64,000 nucleotides of DNA from Egibacteraceae bacterium (GCA_030446745.1 JAUJMS010000007.1:68108-132107), one strand, 5' to 3'. Shown: positions 22,471 to 32,173, counted from the stretch's first letter. Numbers and translations: made by a program. The notes: generated by a model not told the origin, from the letters alone.

Positions 22471-22857
22471 GACCGCGACCGCCCAGGCAATCAGCGGCAG
22501 CTGCAGCGGCAGGCGCAGCCAGGCCACGAGCGGCGAGCCGAGGATTCCGCCGGCCCCTGGCAGGCCGCCGTCGAGCGCCATCTGGACGTTGGCGGGAAAC
22601 AGCACGACGAACAGCGCCGCCGCCGCCCAGCCGCCGAGGCGCCGGGTGCGCGGGACCGCGAGCAGCGCGGCACAGCCGAGCTCCGCTGCGCCGCTGAGCT
22701 GCACCCACGCGCGTGGCGCCGGCAGGACGCGCGGGACGATGCGCGCGTAGGCGTCGGTGGCGGCGAAGTGCGCGACACCGGCGGCGGTCAACCCCGCCGC
22801 GAGGACCAGGGCCGGCCACGCGCGGGGCGGCCGGCGGGGCGCGGCGCTGGTCAGGAC
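22444..22857 (-). CDS. DoxX-like membrane protein
   Basis: Four predicted TM segments: ALVLAAGLTAAGVAHFAATDAYARIVPRVLPAPRAWVQLSGAAELGCAALLAVP…; start codon unclear. Confidence 0.6.
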   Translation of the reverse strand, partial: VLTSAAPRRPPRAWPALVLAAGLTAAGVAHFAATDAYARIVPRVLPAPRAWVQLSGAAELGCAALLAVPRTRRLGGWAAAALFVVLFPANVQMALDGGLPGAGGILGSPLVAWLRLPLQLPLIAWAVAVARRAPGRP

Positions 22858-24164
22858 AGCAGCTCGTCGACGTCGAGGCGCCCACCGGCGGCGGTGAACT
22901 CGGCAGCGACGGCGTCGCGCAGGCCGTCGTCGGTGAGAAAGTCGGCGGCGGTGAGCGCCAGGCCGATGGCGCCGTCGACCACGCCGGCGTCGGCGCGCTC
23001 GCTGCGCGCGTGCTCCGCGAACTCGGGGTTGTGGATCGACACGCCGGCGGGCGCGATCGCGAGGGTCGGGTGGATCGCCGGCACCCGCACGCTGACGTTG
23101 CCGAGGTCGGTCGAGCCGGTCAACGCTGCCGGGACGACCCCTTGCGGCAGCGCGCGGCGCCCGCGGGTCGCGACGTTGACCGCCCAGCGCGCCGCGAGCG
23201 CACCGTTGCTGCGCACCGGCAGGTAGACCGGCGTCGGGTCCCAGCCGAGCTCCAGGCGCGTGCCGGTCATCGTCGCGGCGGCCTCGAAGACCGCGGTCGC
23301 GCGGTCGGCGAGCACCGCGAGCGTCTCGGGCTCCGCCGAGCGCAGGTAGAAGGTCAGCGACGCGAGCTCCGGCACGATGTTGGGCTTCTGCCCGCCGTTC
23401 GTGATGATGCCGTGGACCCGGTCGGTCGGGAGCATGTGCTGGCGCAGCTGCGCCATGCCGGTGTAGGCGTTGACCGCCGCGTCGAGCGCGTTGCGGCCGA
23501 GGAACGGCATCGCCGACGCGTGCGCGGACAGTCCGTGGTAGGTGACGTCGACCGTGCGTACGCCGATCCACGGGTGCTCGGCGGCCTCGAAGCCTGCGGG
23601 GTGCAGCATGACGACGGCGTCGACCTCGTCGAACCCTCCGGCCCGGGCGATCAGCTCCTTGCCGCCGCCGCCCTCCTCGGCCGGCGTGCCGATGAGCTCG
23701 ACCGAGCCGTCCATGTCGCCGACCACGGCGGCGAGCGCGAGGAACGCGCCGACGGCCGTCGCGCAGATGACGTTGTGGCCGCAGGCGTGGCCGATCCCCG
23801 GCAGCGCGTCGTACTCGGCGAGCACCGCAACGCACGGACGACCTGTGCCGGCGCGGGCGCGCAGGGCGGTGTCGACGCCGTAGGCCCCCACGTCGCTGTC
23901 GTGTCCGTGGCGGCCCAGCAGCTCGGCAACCGCCGCGACGGCGTGGTGCTCCTCGTAGCCCAGCTCGGGATGGGCGTGAACGTCGTGGGACAATGCGACG
24001 AGGTCGTCGGCGACGCGCTCGACGGTGGCAGCAACGGCCGTGCGCACGTCGCCGGGTGCGCCGGCGTGCGGCGAGTCGAGCGGCTCGGCATCCGCGGCGT
24101 CGCGCTCGATCGCCGCGAACAGCCGCTCGAGGTGGCCGGGGTAGGGCGATGCGGGGGTAGCCAT
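22851..24164 (-). CDS. M20 family amidohydrolase (AbgB/p-aminobenzoyl-glutamate hydrolase-like)
   Basis: HAHPELGYEEHHAVAAV, LAEYDALPGIGHACGHNVI, GTPAEEGGGGKELIA. Confidence 0.88.
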   Translation of the reverse strand: MATPASPYPGHLERLFAAIERDAADAEPLDSPHAGAPGDVRTAVAATVERVADDLVALSHDVHAHPELGYEEHHAVAAVAELLGRHGHDSDVGAYGVDTALRARAGTGRPCVAVLAEYDALPGIGHACGHNVICATAVGAFLALAAVVGDMDGSVELIGTPAEEGGGGKELIARAGGFDEVDAVVMLHPAGFEAAEHPWIGVRTVDVTYHGLSAHASAMPFLGRNALDAAVNAYTGMAQLRQHMLPTDRVHGIITNGGQKPNIVPELASLTFYLRSAEPETLAVLADRATAVFEAAATMTGTRLELGWDPTPVYLPVRSNGALAARWAVNVATRGRRALPQGVVPAALTGSTDLGNVSVRVPAIHPTLAIAPAGVSIHNPEFAEHARSERADAGVVDGAIGLALTAADFLTDDGLRDAVAAEFTAAGGRLDVDELLS

Positions 24165-24277
24165 GAGCGCGAGCCTACGCCCTTGCGGGCGCGCGCCGGC
24201 CGACAACGTGCTGCGGGCGGCGCGCGTCACCCCACCATTGTCCGATCGTTGTGACGTAAACAACCGGGGATCTCTCG

Positions 24278-24923
24278 ATGACCGACCCGAGGACGCTCCA
24301 TCACCGTTGACCACGCGCCGCCGTTCCCGCCGGAGGTCGCCGATGGCGTTCGCCGGGGGGACGCCGATGCGCTCGCGGCGGTGTACCGCGCGCTGATCGA
24401 CCCGCTCACCGCCTACCTGCGGTCGCTGGTCCGCGACCCCGATGTCGCCACCGACCTCGCCCACGAGACGTTCATCGAGCTGGTCCGCGCCTGTCGCGGC
24501 CTGACTGGGGGGCCGCACCAGATCCGGGGATGGGTGTACCGGGCGGCGCAGCGCAATGTCATCGACCACAGCCGCTACCGCGGTCGCCGGCCGGAGGACC
24601 TGGTGGCCGAGGCGCCGGACCGGCCGTCGCCCGAGGCGGGCCCGGACGAACTCGCCGTCGGAGCCGAGGACACCGAGCGCCTCCGCGCGGCGCTCGCGCG
24701 GCTTTCGCCAGACCAGGCGCAGGTGCTGTCGCTGCGCTTCCTCGCCGGGCTGTCGGCGCCGGAAGTCGGCGTCGTCCTGGGCAAGCGAGAGGGTGCGGTG
24801 CGCGCCCTGCAGCACCGCGGCGTGACCGCGCTGGCACGGATCCTGAAGGCTCCAGCCGTACTGCAACGGGCTGCGGCGACGCCACAACAGTACGCAACGC
24901 TTTCGGGACTGGGCGCAAGGTGA
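24278..24923 (+). CDS. ECF-type RNA polymerase sigma factor (5' end probably frameshifted)
   Basis: DPDVATDLAHETFIELVRACRGL…RGWVYRAAQRNVIDHSRYR (region 2) and LARLSPDQAQVLSLRFLAGLSAPEVGVVLGKREGAVRALQHRGVTALAR (region 4). No ATG/GTG/TTG in frame upstream of 24381 although homology-like sequence VDHAPPFPPEVADGVRRGDADALAAVYRAL continues upstream. Confidence 0.8.
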
Positions 24924-25238
24924 CCGACAACCGCCATTGAGCGGCCTGGCAGCGACGAGGCGCTCGTTCGGGCGTCGCTCGTCGCCGCGTTCGGCGCACC
25001 CGTCGACGGGGTCACCACGGCGGCGGAGATCGCCGCGGGGACGCAGCGCCGACCGAGCCGGGGTCGGAGCCGCCCACCGAGACGCCGACGCCGACTCGCT
25101 CGCCGTCGGCGACGCCGAGCGTCGAGTTCAGCCGTCGACCGCAGTCCGGCGCTGGCGGCGGTCAGCTACGGGACCGGCCGGGCGGCGAGACGTCCCCCAC
25201 GCCGACGCCGTCGCCGTCGGGCCGCGGACGACCGTAGG
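24920..25238 (+). pseudogene. Sigma-factor companion protein with P/T/S-rich tail, frameshifted
   Basis: GTG start overlaps the sigma-factor stop; MTDNRH, then ERPGSDEALVRASLVAAFGAPVDGVTTAAEIAAGTQR and PTEPGSEPPTETPTPTRSPSATPSVEF…TSPTPTPSPSGRGRP* in alternating frames. Confidence 0.4.
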
Positions 25239-26046
25239 CCGACGACGGCATCGGGCCCGCGTCGACGAGCGAGCCCCGCACGACGGTCACCGCACTCCCG
25301 CCGAGTTCGACGCGCTTCCCGCGGACGGTGACCGCGACGGTTCCGCCTCGCCGCGAGCACTGGAACCCGATCAGCGCCTCGCGGCCCAGCCGCGCTGCCC
25401 ACCACGGCCCCAAGGCACAGTGCGCCGACCCGGTGACGGGGTCTTCGGGCACGCCGATCGCCGGCGCGAAGAAGCGTGACACGAAGTCGACGCCGTCGCG
25501 ATCGCTGGGCGCGGTCAGGATGACGCCGCGCGCGGTGAGTGCGGCGAGCCGCGCGATGTCGGGGGCGGCGGCCGCGACCTCCTCCTCGCCGGCGACCTCC
25601 ACGAGCCAGTCCAGCCGGTTGCGCGCGCTCGCGACCGGGGTGACGCCCAGGGCGTCGCACAGCGCGCCGGGCGCCGGGGCGGCGACGGCCGGCTCCGCCG
25701 GGAAGTCGAGTGTGATGCGGTCGCCGGCGCGCGTCGCGGTCAGCGGTCCGCTGGCCGTCGCGAACACCAGCGGGTGCTCCGGGTCGGCGCGGGCGTCCTC
25801 CCACAAGGCGTGCGCCGACGCGAGCGTCGCGTGCCCGCAGAGGTCGACCTCGGCGGTCGGCGTGAACCAGCGCAGTGCCCAGTGGTCTCCCGCGGGGACC
25901 AGGAACGCGGTTTCCGGCAGGTTCACCTCGCCGGCGACGGCCTGCATCCAACTGGCCTCGGCCGGCGCGTCGAGCACCACGACCCCCGCCGGGTTGCCGC
26001 GAAACGGCCGGTCGGTGAACGCATCGACGATGAACAGCGGCACCAT
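25162..26046 (-). CDS. PhzF family isomerase/epimerase
   Basis: VDAFTDRPFRGNPAGVVVLD, LPETAFLVP, LRWFTPTAEVDLCGHATLASA, EDPVTGSAHCALGPWW. Confidence 0.92.
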   Translation of the reverse strand: MVPLFIVDAFTDRPFRGNPAGVVVLDAPAEASWMQAVAGEVNLPETAFLVPAGDHWALRWFTPTAEVDLCGHATLASAHALWEDARADPEHPLVFATASGPLTATRAGDRITLDFPAEPAVAAPAPGALCDALGVTPVASARNRLDWLVEVAGEEEVAAAAPDIARLAALTARGVILTAPSDRDGVDFVSRFFAPAIGVPEDPVTGSAHCALGPWWAARLGREALIGFQCSRRGGTVAVTVRGKRVELGGSAVTVVRGSLVDAGPMPSSAYGRPRPDGDGVGVGDVSPPGRSRS

Positions 26047-26099
26047 GGCCCGACTGTAGAACGAGGATTCACCATCGCGTCGACGACGGAGGCAGTGGC

Positions 26100-27209
26100 G
26101 TGAAGCTGACCGGGTTCGAGCTGCGCCGCGTCGCGATGCCCCTGGTCGCGCCGTTTCGCACCTCGTTCGGCACCGAGCACGCCCGCGACGTCCTGCTCGT
26201 CCGTGCGCTGGCCGACGACGTCGAGGGCTGGGGCGAGTGCGTCGCCGGCCTCGCGCCGCTGTATTCCTCGGAGTACGTCGACGGGGTGGCCCAGGTGCTG
26301 CGCAGCCACCTGCTGCCGGCGGTCCTCGCGGCGGGTGAGCTCACCGCCGCCGAGGTCGCGCGCGTGCTGCAGCCGTTCCAGGGGCACCGGATGGCCAAGG
26401 GTGCCGTCGAGATGGCGGTGCTCGACGCCGAGCTGCGCGCCGCCGGCATGCCGCTGGCCGCCTACCTCGGCGCCGTGCGAGACGCCGTCGACTGCGGCGT
26501 GTCGGTGGGGATCGCCGACGACGTGGGCCGGCTGCTCGACGAGGTCGCCGGCTACCTCGGCGAGGGTTACCGGCGCATCAAGCTCAAGATCGCGCCCGGC
26601 TGGGACGTCGAGCCGGTCGCGGCGGTCCGCGACGAGTTCGGCGACGAGCTGCTGCTGCAGGTCGACGCCAACGCCGCGTACACGCTTGCCGACGCGCGGC
26701 ACCTGGCGCTGCTCGACGCGTTCGACCTGCTGCTGATCGAGCAGCCGCTGCCCGAGGAGGACCTGCGCGGGCACGCCGCCCTGGCCGCGAAGCTGGCCAC
26801 GCCGGTGTGCCTCGACGAGTCGATCGTCAGCGCCGCCGCCGCGGTCGACGCGATCGCGCTGGGCGCCTGCAGTGTCGTCAACGTCAAGGCGGGGCGCGTC
26901 GGCGGCTACCTCGAAGCACGGCGGGTCGCCGACGTGTGCGCCGCCCACGGGGTGCCGGTGTGGGCGGGAGGGATGCTCGAGACCGGCCTGGGGCGGGCCG
27001 CGAACGTCGCGCTGGCCGCGCTGCCCAACTTCGTCCTGCCCGGCGACACGTCGGCGTCGCGCCGTTACTACGCCCAGGACCTGACGACCCCGTTCGAGCT
27101 GCGCGACGGTCGGCTCGCGGTGCCGCGAGGCGCGGGGCTGGGCGTGGCGCCGCTGCCGGACGTGCTGGAGGAGCTGACGACGGCCGTCGAGCAGGTCACC
27201 GCCCGGTAG
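26100..27209 (+). CDS. MenC/N-acylamino acid racemase (NSAR/OSBS) enolase-superfamily enzyme
   Basis: GYRRIKLKIAPGWD (KxK), QVDANAAYTLADA, LLIEQPLPEEDLRGHAALA, CLDESI, VNVKAGRVGGYLEA, WAGGMLETGLGRA. Confidence 0.9.
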   Translation: MKLTGFELRRVAMPLVAPFRTSFGTEHARDVLLVRALADDVEGWGECVAGLAPLYSSEYVDGVAQVLRSHLLPAVLAAGELTAAEVARVLQPFQGHRMAKGAVEMAVLDAELRAAGMPLAAYLGAVRDAVDCGVSVGIADDVGRLLDEVAGYLGEGYRRIKLKIAPGWDVEPVAAVRDEFGDELLLQVDANAAYTLADARHLALLDAFDLLLIEQPLPEEDLRGHAALAAKLATPVCLDESIVSAAAAVDAIALGACSVVNVKAGRVGGYLEARRVADVCAAHGVPVWAGGMLETGLGRAANVALAALPNFVLPGDTSASRRYYAQDLTTPFELRDGRLAVPRGAGLGVAPLPDVLEELTTAVEQVTAR

Positions 27210-27343
27210 CCCGGAGCGCGGCGACGCGTTGCGGCCAGCGGGCCGCCCCCGCGGCGTCTAGCGTGCGTCGCGCCCGCGTAGCGAGGGCGGAGCTCTCGCG
27301 GCGCGTGCGGCGCTGTCCGTCGTGCACAGATGAGGAGTGGTGG

Positions 27344-28384
27344 ATGCGAGCTGCCGTCTTCCGTGGCCCTGGCGACGTCCGGGTGGAGCAGGTGCCCGAC
27401 CCACGCATCGAGGCGCCGACGGACGCCGTCGTGCAGGTGACCCACGCGTGCATCTGCGGCTCGGACCTGTGGTCCTACCGCGGTCTGGTCGACGTCCCTG
27501 ACCTACCGTCCGAGGGCCGGCGCGTCGGCCACGAATGGCTCGGTGTCGTCACCGACGTCGGGCCAGAGGTCCGCAGCGTCGCGCCCGGCGACCGCGTCAT
27601 CGCGCCGTTCGTGTTCTCCGACGGCACGTGCGAGTTCTGCACACAGGGTCTGCACACGTCGTGCGTCAACGGCGGCGTGTGGGGCGGCGACCACGACGGC
27701 GGCCAGGGCGAGGCCGTGCGCTCGCCGTTCGCGGACGGCACCCTCGTGCGGCTGCCGCCGGACGTGGCGGACGAGCCGGCGCTGCTCGCCGCGGCGCTGC
27801 CGCTGACCGACGTCATGGCGACCGGGCACCACGCCGCCGTCAGCGCCGGAGTGACGGCCGGGAGCACGGTGGCGGTCGTAGGCGACGGCGCGGTCGGGCT
27901 GTGCGGCGTGCTGGCGGCGCACCGACTCGGCGCGGAGCGCATCATCGCGCTGGGCCACCACCGCGACCGCCTCGACCTCGCGAGCCGGTTCGGTGCCACC
28001 GACGTCGTGATCGACGACGACCCGGTTCCCGCGGTGCGCGATCTCACCGGCGGCGGGGCGCCGTGCGTACTCGAGTGCGTCGGCACACAGAGCGCGGTCG
28101 AGACGGCGCTGGACGTCGCCCGCGACGGCGGCACGGTCGGCTACGTCGGCGTGCCCGCCGGGGTCAAAGGTGTGCCGCTGAGCAAGATGTTCGGGCGCAA
28201 CATCGCGCTGCGCGGCGGCGTGGCGCCGGCCCGCGCCTACCTCCCGGAGCTGCTCGCCGACGTCGCCGCCGGCGAGCTTGACCCGTCGCCGGTGCTCGAC
28301 CGCACCGTCGACCTCGACGGCGTCCCCGACGGCTACGCCGCCATGGCGCAACGCACCGCGATCAAGGTCATGATCGAGATGTGA
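27344..28384 (+). CDS. Zinc-dependent alcohol dehydrogenase (MDR superfamily)
   Basis: CICGSDLWSYRG, GHEWLGVVTDVGPEV, VAVVGDGAVGLCGVLAAHRLGAERII. Confidence 0.92.
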   Translation: MRAAVFRGPGDVRVEQVPDPRIEAPTDAVVQVTHACICGSDLWSYRGLVDVPDLPSEGRRVGHEWLGVVTDVGPEVRSVAPGDRVIAPFVFSDGTCEFCTQGLHTSCVNGGVWGGDHDGGQGEAVRSPFADGTLVRLPPDVADEPALLAAALPLTDVMATGHHAAVSAGVTAGSTVAVVGDGAVGLCGVLAAHRLGAERIIALGHHRDRLDLASRFGATDVVIDDDPVPAVRDLTGGGAPCVLECVGTQSAVETALDVARDGGTVGYVGVPAGVKGVPLSKMFGRNIALRGGVAPARAYLPELLADVAAGELDPSPVLDRTVDLDGVPDGYAAMAQRTAIKVMIEM

Positions 28385-28408
28385 CCTCCGGGCCGGTGGT
28401 CTCGGCTT

Positions 28409-28927
28409 TCAGTGGCCCAGCGCGGCCTCGACCTGCGCGGCCGTGAGCGCCAGCAGCGCGCTGCGGTCCGTGGGCTCCATGGCGGACCCCGATGCTCCAC
28501 GCCGGTACCAGCGGGCACGGCCCTGCGACGGGTCGACGACGAGCACCTCGTCGACCTGTCGGGCGGCGTAGAACGCGAGCTTGGCGTACGACTCGTCGCC
28601 TGGCGACACGATCTCCACGACGACTGCGGCCGTCGGAACGAAGGTGGCGTCAGGGACGTCGCGCAGGTACGCCCGGTCGGGCACGCGGTAGTCGTCGGGC
28701 TCGCCGATGTTCAGCGGCCCCGATCCGGTGAGCCCGGCACGGCGCGCGAGCGGTCCGAGCAGCTCGGCAAGCAACTGGTCGACGACCCCGTGCCGTGGGT
28801 GCGGCGCCGGCGCCACGTGGTAGTCGCCCTCCCAGACCTCGTCGAACAGGTCCTGCCCCAGCGCGTGACGCCGGCGCAGCCACGCCTGGACCACCTGGGG
28901 CGGGTCGCCGACGAGCACGGTCCTCAC
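28409..28927 (-). CDS. Uma2 family endonuclease (DUF820)
   Basis: YRVPDRAYLRD…AAVVVEIVSPGDESYAKLAFYAARQVDEVLVVDPSQGRARWYR. Confidence 0.82.
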   Translation of the reverse strand: MRTVLVGDPPQVVQAWLRRRHALGQDLFDEVWEGDYHVAPAPHPRHGVVDQLLAELLGPLARRAGLTGSGPLNIGEPDDYRVPDRAYLRDVPDATFVPTAAVVVEIVSPGDESYAKLAFYAARQVDEVLVVDPSQGRARWYRRGASGSAMEPTDRSALLALTAAQVEAALGH

Positions 28928-28997
28928 GAGGGCGATCGTACGTGTCCATGTCGCGCGTGGTCGGCCCGCCGCCGCCCGCAGCGAGCACACTGACGCC

Positions 28998-29873
28998 ATG
29001 AGGCAGACGCGGGCCACGACGGACGTCGCCGCGGTCGCCGCCGCGGCTGCGGCCCGGGTCGCCGCGCGCGCCGGGCTGGACGTCGCCGAACTCGATGACC
29101 TCCCCTCGATCGAGCGGGCGTCGCAGCTGTTCGCCGATATCTGGCACACGCCTGGCGACCGCAGCCAGATGCCCGTCAGCCTGATGCGCGCGCTCGCCCA
29201 CGCCGGCTCCTACGTCGCCGGCGCCTCGTTGTCCGGCACGCTGGTCGGCGCGATCGTGGGCTTCGTCGGCATCCACGACGCCCGCCTGGTGCTGCACTCT
29301 CACATCCTCGGCGTCGTGCCCGCCGCGCGGGGCCGCTCGGTGGGCTTCGCGCTCAAGCTGCACCAGCGGGCGTGGGCGCTGGCCCGCCACATCGACACCA
29401 TCATGTGGACGTTCGACCCGCTGGTGCGCCGCAACGCCTTCTTCAACCTGTCAAAGCTCGGGGCGATCGGCTCGCGCTACGAGGCGAACTTCTACGGTGC
29501 GATGGACGACGAGTTCAACGCCGCCGACGAGACCGACCGCCTCGTGGCCGAGTGGCAGTTGCTTGAGCCCGGCGTCGTGGCCGCCGCCGAAGGCCGCCGC
29601 GGCGAACGCGACATCACGCCGGACGCCGCCGGCATCCTGCTCGACGTCGCCGCCGACGGCAGTCCGCTGAGCCGCGCGGCCGACGGTGACACGCTGTGGT
29701 GCCGCATTCCCGAGGACGTGGTCGCGCTGCGCCGCGCCGACCCGGCCGTCGCTCGCCGCTGGCGATACGCCCTGCGCGACACCCTCGGCGCGGCCGTCAA
29801 CGACGGCTACGTGGCGTCGGGGATGACCCTCGACGGCTGGTACACCCTCACGCCGCGCGGGTGGCCGTGCTGA
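28998..29873 (+). CDS. COG3375-like predicted GNAT superfamily acyltransferase
   Basis: LFADIWHTPGDRSQMPVSLMRALAHAGSYVAGA…SHILGVVPAARGRSVGFALKLHQRAWALARHIDTIMWTFDPLVRRNAFFNLSKLGAI. Confidence 0.75.
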   Translation: MRQTRATTDVAAVAAAAAARVAARAGLDVAELDDLPSIERASQLFADIWHTPGDRSQMPVSLMRALAHAGSYVAGASLSGTLVGAIVGFVGIHDARLVLHSHILGVVPAARGRSVGFALKLHQRAWALARHIDTIMWTFDPLVRRNAFFNLSKLGAIGSRYEANFYGAMDDEFNAADETDRLVAEWQLLEPGVVAAAEGRRGERDITPDAAGILLDVAADGSPLSRAADGDTLWCRIPEDVVALRRADPAVARRWRYALRDTLGAAVNDGYVASGMTLDGWYTLTPRGWPC

Positions 29874-30971
29874 ACGACGTGCTGGCACGCTTGCGGGCGC
29901 ACCGCGGCGACATGCTCGCCGACCTGGAGGGCCTCGTGGCGGTCGAGTCGCCGTCACACGATGTGGCGGCGACGCGCCGCGCATACCGCGGCCGTCGCGC
30001 GCCGGCTGCTGGACGCCGAACCGCACCGCTGCGCGGTGGCCGGCCGGGAGCATCTGCGGTGGACGTCCGGCCGGCCGCGCGTCCTGCTGCTCGGCCACCT
30101 CGACACGGTGTGGCCGCGCGGCACGGTGGCGCGCTGGCCGTTCGCGGTCAGCGACGGCAACGCCACCGGACCGGGCGCGTTCGACATGAAGGCGGGAGTC
30201 GTGCAGGGCCTCCACGCGCTGACCGCCCTGGACGACCTCGACGGCGTCGTGCTGTTGCTGACCACCGACGAGGAGATCGGATCGCCGACCTCCCGCCCCC
30301 TGATCGAGGAGACCGCCCGAGGCGTCGAGGCCACGCTGGTCTTGGAGCCAAGCCTCGCCGGGGCGCTGAAGACCGGCCGCAAGGGCGTGTCGGACTACCG
30401 CGTGGAGATCGCGGGTCGGGCGGCGCACGCCGGTCTGGAGCCGGAGAAGGGCGTCAACGCCCTGCTCGAACTGGCGCACCAGGTGCTCGCCGTCGCCGCC
30501 TTGGCGGACGCGGAGCTCGGCACCACCGTGACGCCGGCCGTCGCCGCGGCCGGCACCGCGACGAACGTCGTGCCGGCCACCGCGTCGTTCACCGTCGACT
30601 CGCGGGCGGTCAGCGACGCGGAGCAGCAGCGCGTCGACGCGGCCCTGCGCGGTCTCACCCCCGTGCTGCCGGGCGCGGCGCTCACCGTGCACGGCGGCAT
30701 CAACCGGCCGGCGCTGCCAGAGACCGCGTCGGCGCAGCTGTTCCGCCGGGCTCAGCGGCTGGCGACGACGCTGGGGTTCGGCGCCCTGGAGGGGCGCACC
30801 GTCGGCGGCGGGTCCGACGGCAACTTCACCGCGGGGCTCGGGATCCCGACGCTCGACGGGCTGGGCGCGGTCGGTGACGGGGCGCACGCTGAGGGGGAGT
30901 ACGTCGTGGTCGACGCCATGCCGGAGCGGGCGGCGCTGGTGGCGGCGCTCGTGACCGAACTGACCGGCTGA
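29864..30971 (+). CDS. M20 family carboxypeptidase/desuccinylase-like (apparent frameshift near 29970)
   Basis: VAVLNDVLARLRAHRGDMLADLEGLVAVESPSHD in one frame, then RRLLDAEP…LLLGHLDTVWPRG…GAFDMKAGVVQG…TTDEEIGS…GGSDGNFTAGLGIPTLDGLGAVGDGAHAEGEYV in another. Confidence 0.8.
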
Positions 30972-31050
30972 TGCTCGTCGCTCGTCCGCCGGTGCTCCCG
31001 CAGACCGCAAACTCGAGGGATGTCATCGGCCGCCCGGATACCATGCGCTC

Positions 31051-31305
31051 ATGGCGGCGAGACGCTTCCGAGTCTTGGTCGAGTGGGATCGCGAGGACGA
31101 TGTCTGGGTGACCTACGTCCCCTCGCTCGGCCACCTGTCGACGTACGGGGACACCCGGGAGGAGGCACTCGAGCACACCCGCGAAGCGGTACTGGGCTCT
31201 CTCGAGGCGGCTGCCAAGAGCAACCTGCCGGTTCCCGCGGAAGACCACCATTCCGACGTCGTCGAGATCGAGGGGCCGCGCCCTGACGCGACTCCCTCGC
31301 GTTAG
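31051..31305 (+). CDS. hicB: HicB-type antitoxin
   Basis: RFRVLVEWDREDDVWVTYVPSLGHLSTYGDTREEALEHTREAVLGSLEAAAKSNLPVP. Confidence 0.82.
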   Translation: MAARRFRVLVEWDREDDVWVTYVPSLGHLSTYGDTREEALEHTREAVLGSLEAAAKSNLPVPAEDHHSDVVEIEGPRPDATPSR

Positions 31306-31540
31306 CGGTCGAGAGCTTGTGCGGGTGCTTTGCCGTGGCGGTTACGAGCTGACACACGTCCGCGGCAGCCACCACTACCTTCGCCGCTCGGACGGCGCCG
31401 GGCTGGTCGTCGTACCGGTGCATGGCAGTCGCGACCTACCCCCCGGTACCCTCCGCTCGCTCCTGCGCCAAGCCGACCTCACAGCAGAGCAGCTGGCGGA
31501 CCTGCTCTGGTCAGATCTGCTCGCCTGGCTCCACCGCTGA
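31283..31540 (+). CDS. hicA: HicA-type toxin (domain begins at a CTG inside hicB; alternative GTG at 31319)
   Basis: LTRLPRVSGRELVRVLCRGGYELTHVRGSHHYLRRSDGAGLVVVPVHGSRDLPPGTLRSLLRQADL. Confidence 0.82.
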   Translation: MTRLPRVSGRELVRVLCRGGYELTHVRGSHHYLRRSDGAGLVVVPVHGSRDLPPGTLRSLLRQADLTAEQLADLLWSDLLAWLHR

Positions 31541-31558
31541 GCGATGCTGCGCCACTGC

Positions 31559-32170
31559 TCACGGAACGACGGAGCGGCACTCCAGTGTTGCTGAACGACA
31601 GATGTCGGCCCACTCCTTCTCGCGTATTTCAAAGACGACGACGTCCGTGGCGTCGGTGCTTGTCAGCTTCAGGTGCCAACATCCCGGACCGGTGATGACT
31701 GCGTCCGCCGCCCAGTGAGGCGGCCATCCAGACGCCAGTCGCCGCTGCCCAACTGGAAGCGCCACACCCCTGGCGGTGGCGGTCGGACCATTGAAGAGCA
31801 GGCGTCCCGGTCCCGTCTTTCGCGTCGCGGTCATCCGCAGCTCCTGCGCGGACTCCGACCGGTCGGCGACGAAGATCTGCGCCGAACCGGGCGCAGCTCT
31901 CAAGTGCACGTCGAATTGGTCGCCCACAAAGACGGTGCTGTCCTCAGCGTAGTCGCGCACGGCAACGGTGGTGACGCCGCACGACGTACCGACCTGCGTC
32001 ACGGCTGGCGGCGACGCCGGCGCCGGAGGCGTCGGGGAGCCGTGAATCGGAATGGCGCGGGGCTCCGGCCGAAGATCCGATCTGGCCATCGTTCCCACCG
32101 CAGCGGCCATCAGGGCAGCAACCGCCAAGGCCCCGAGAGGAGAGGGTCGGAAAGGCATGACGCTCGCCAT
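31559..32170 (-). CDS. Exported protein of unknown function
   Basis: N-terminal hydrophobic segment; ends …AVITGPGCWHLKLTSTDATDVVVFEIREKEWADICR. Confidence 0.55.
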   Translation of the reverse strand: MASVMPFRPSPLGALAVAALMAAAVGTMARSDLRPEPRAIPIHGSPTPPAPASPPAVTQVGTSCGVTTVAVRDYAEDSTVFVGDQFDVHLRAAPGSAQIFVADRSESAQELRMTATRKTGPGRLLFNGPTATARGVALPVGQRRLASGWPPHWAADAVITGPGCWHLKLTSTDATDVVVFEIREKEWADICRSATLECRSVVP

Positions 32171-32173
32171 CGC

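Noticed and set aside
28409-28927. Uma2 nuclease as a mobile-element or defence marker
   Set aside because: Single Uma2 gene without transposase or defence neighbours; function uncertain and common in such genomes.
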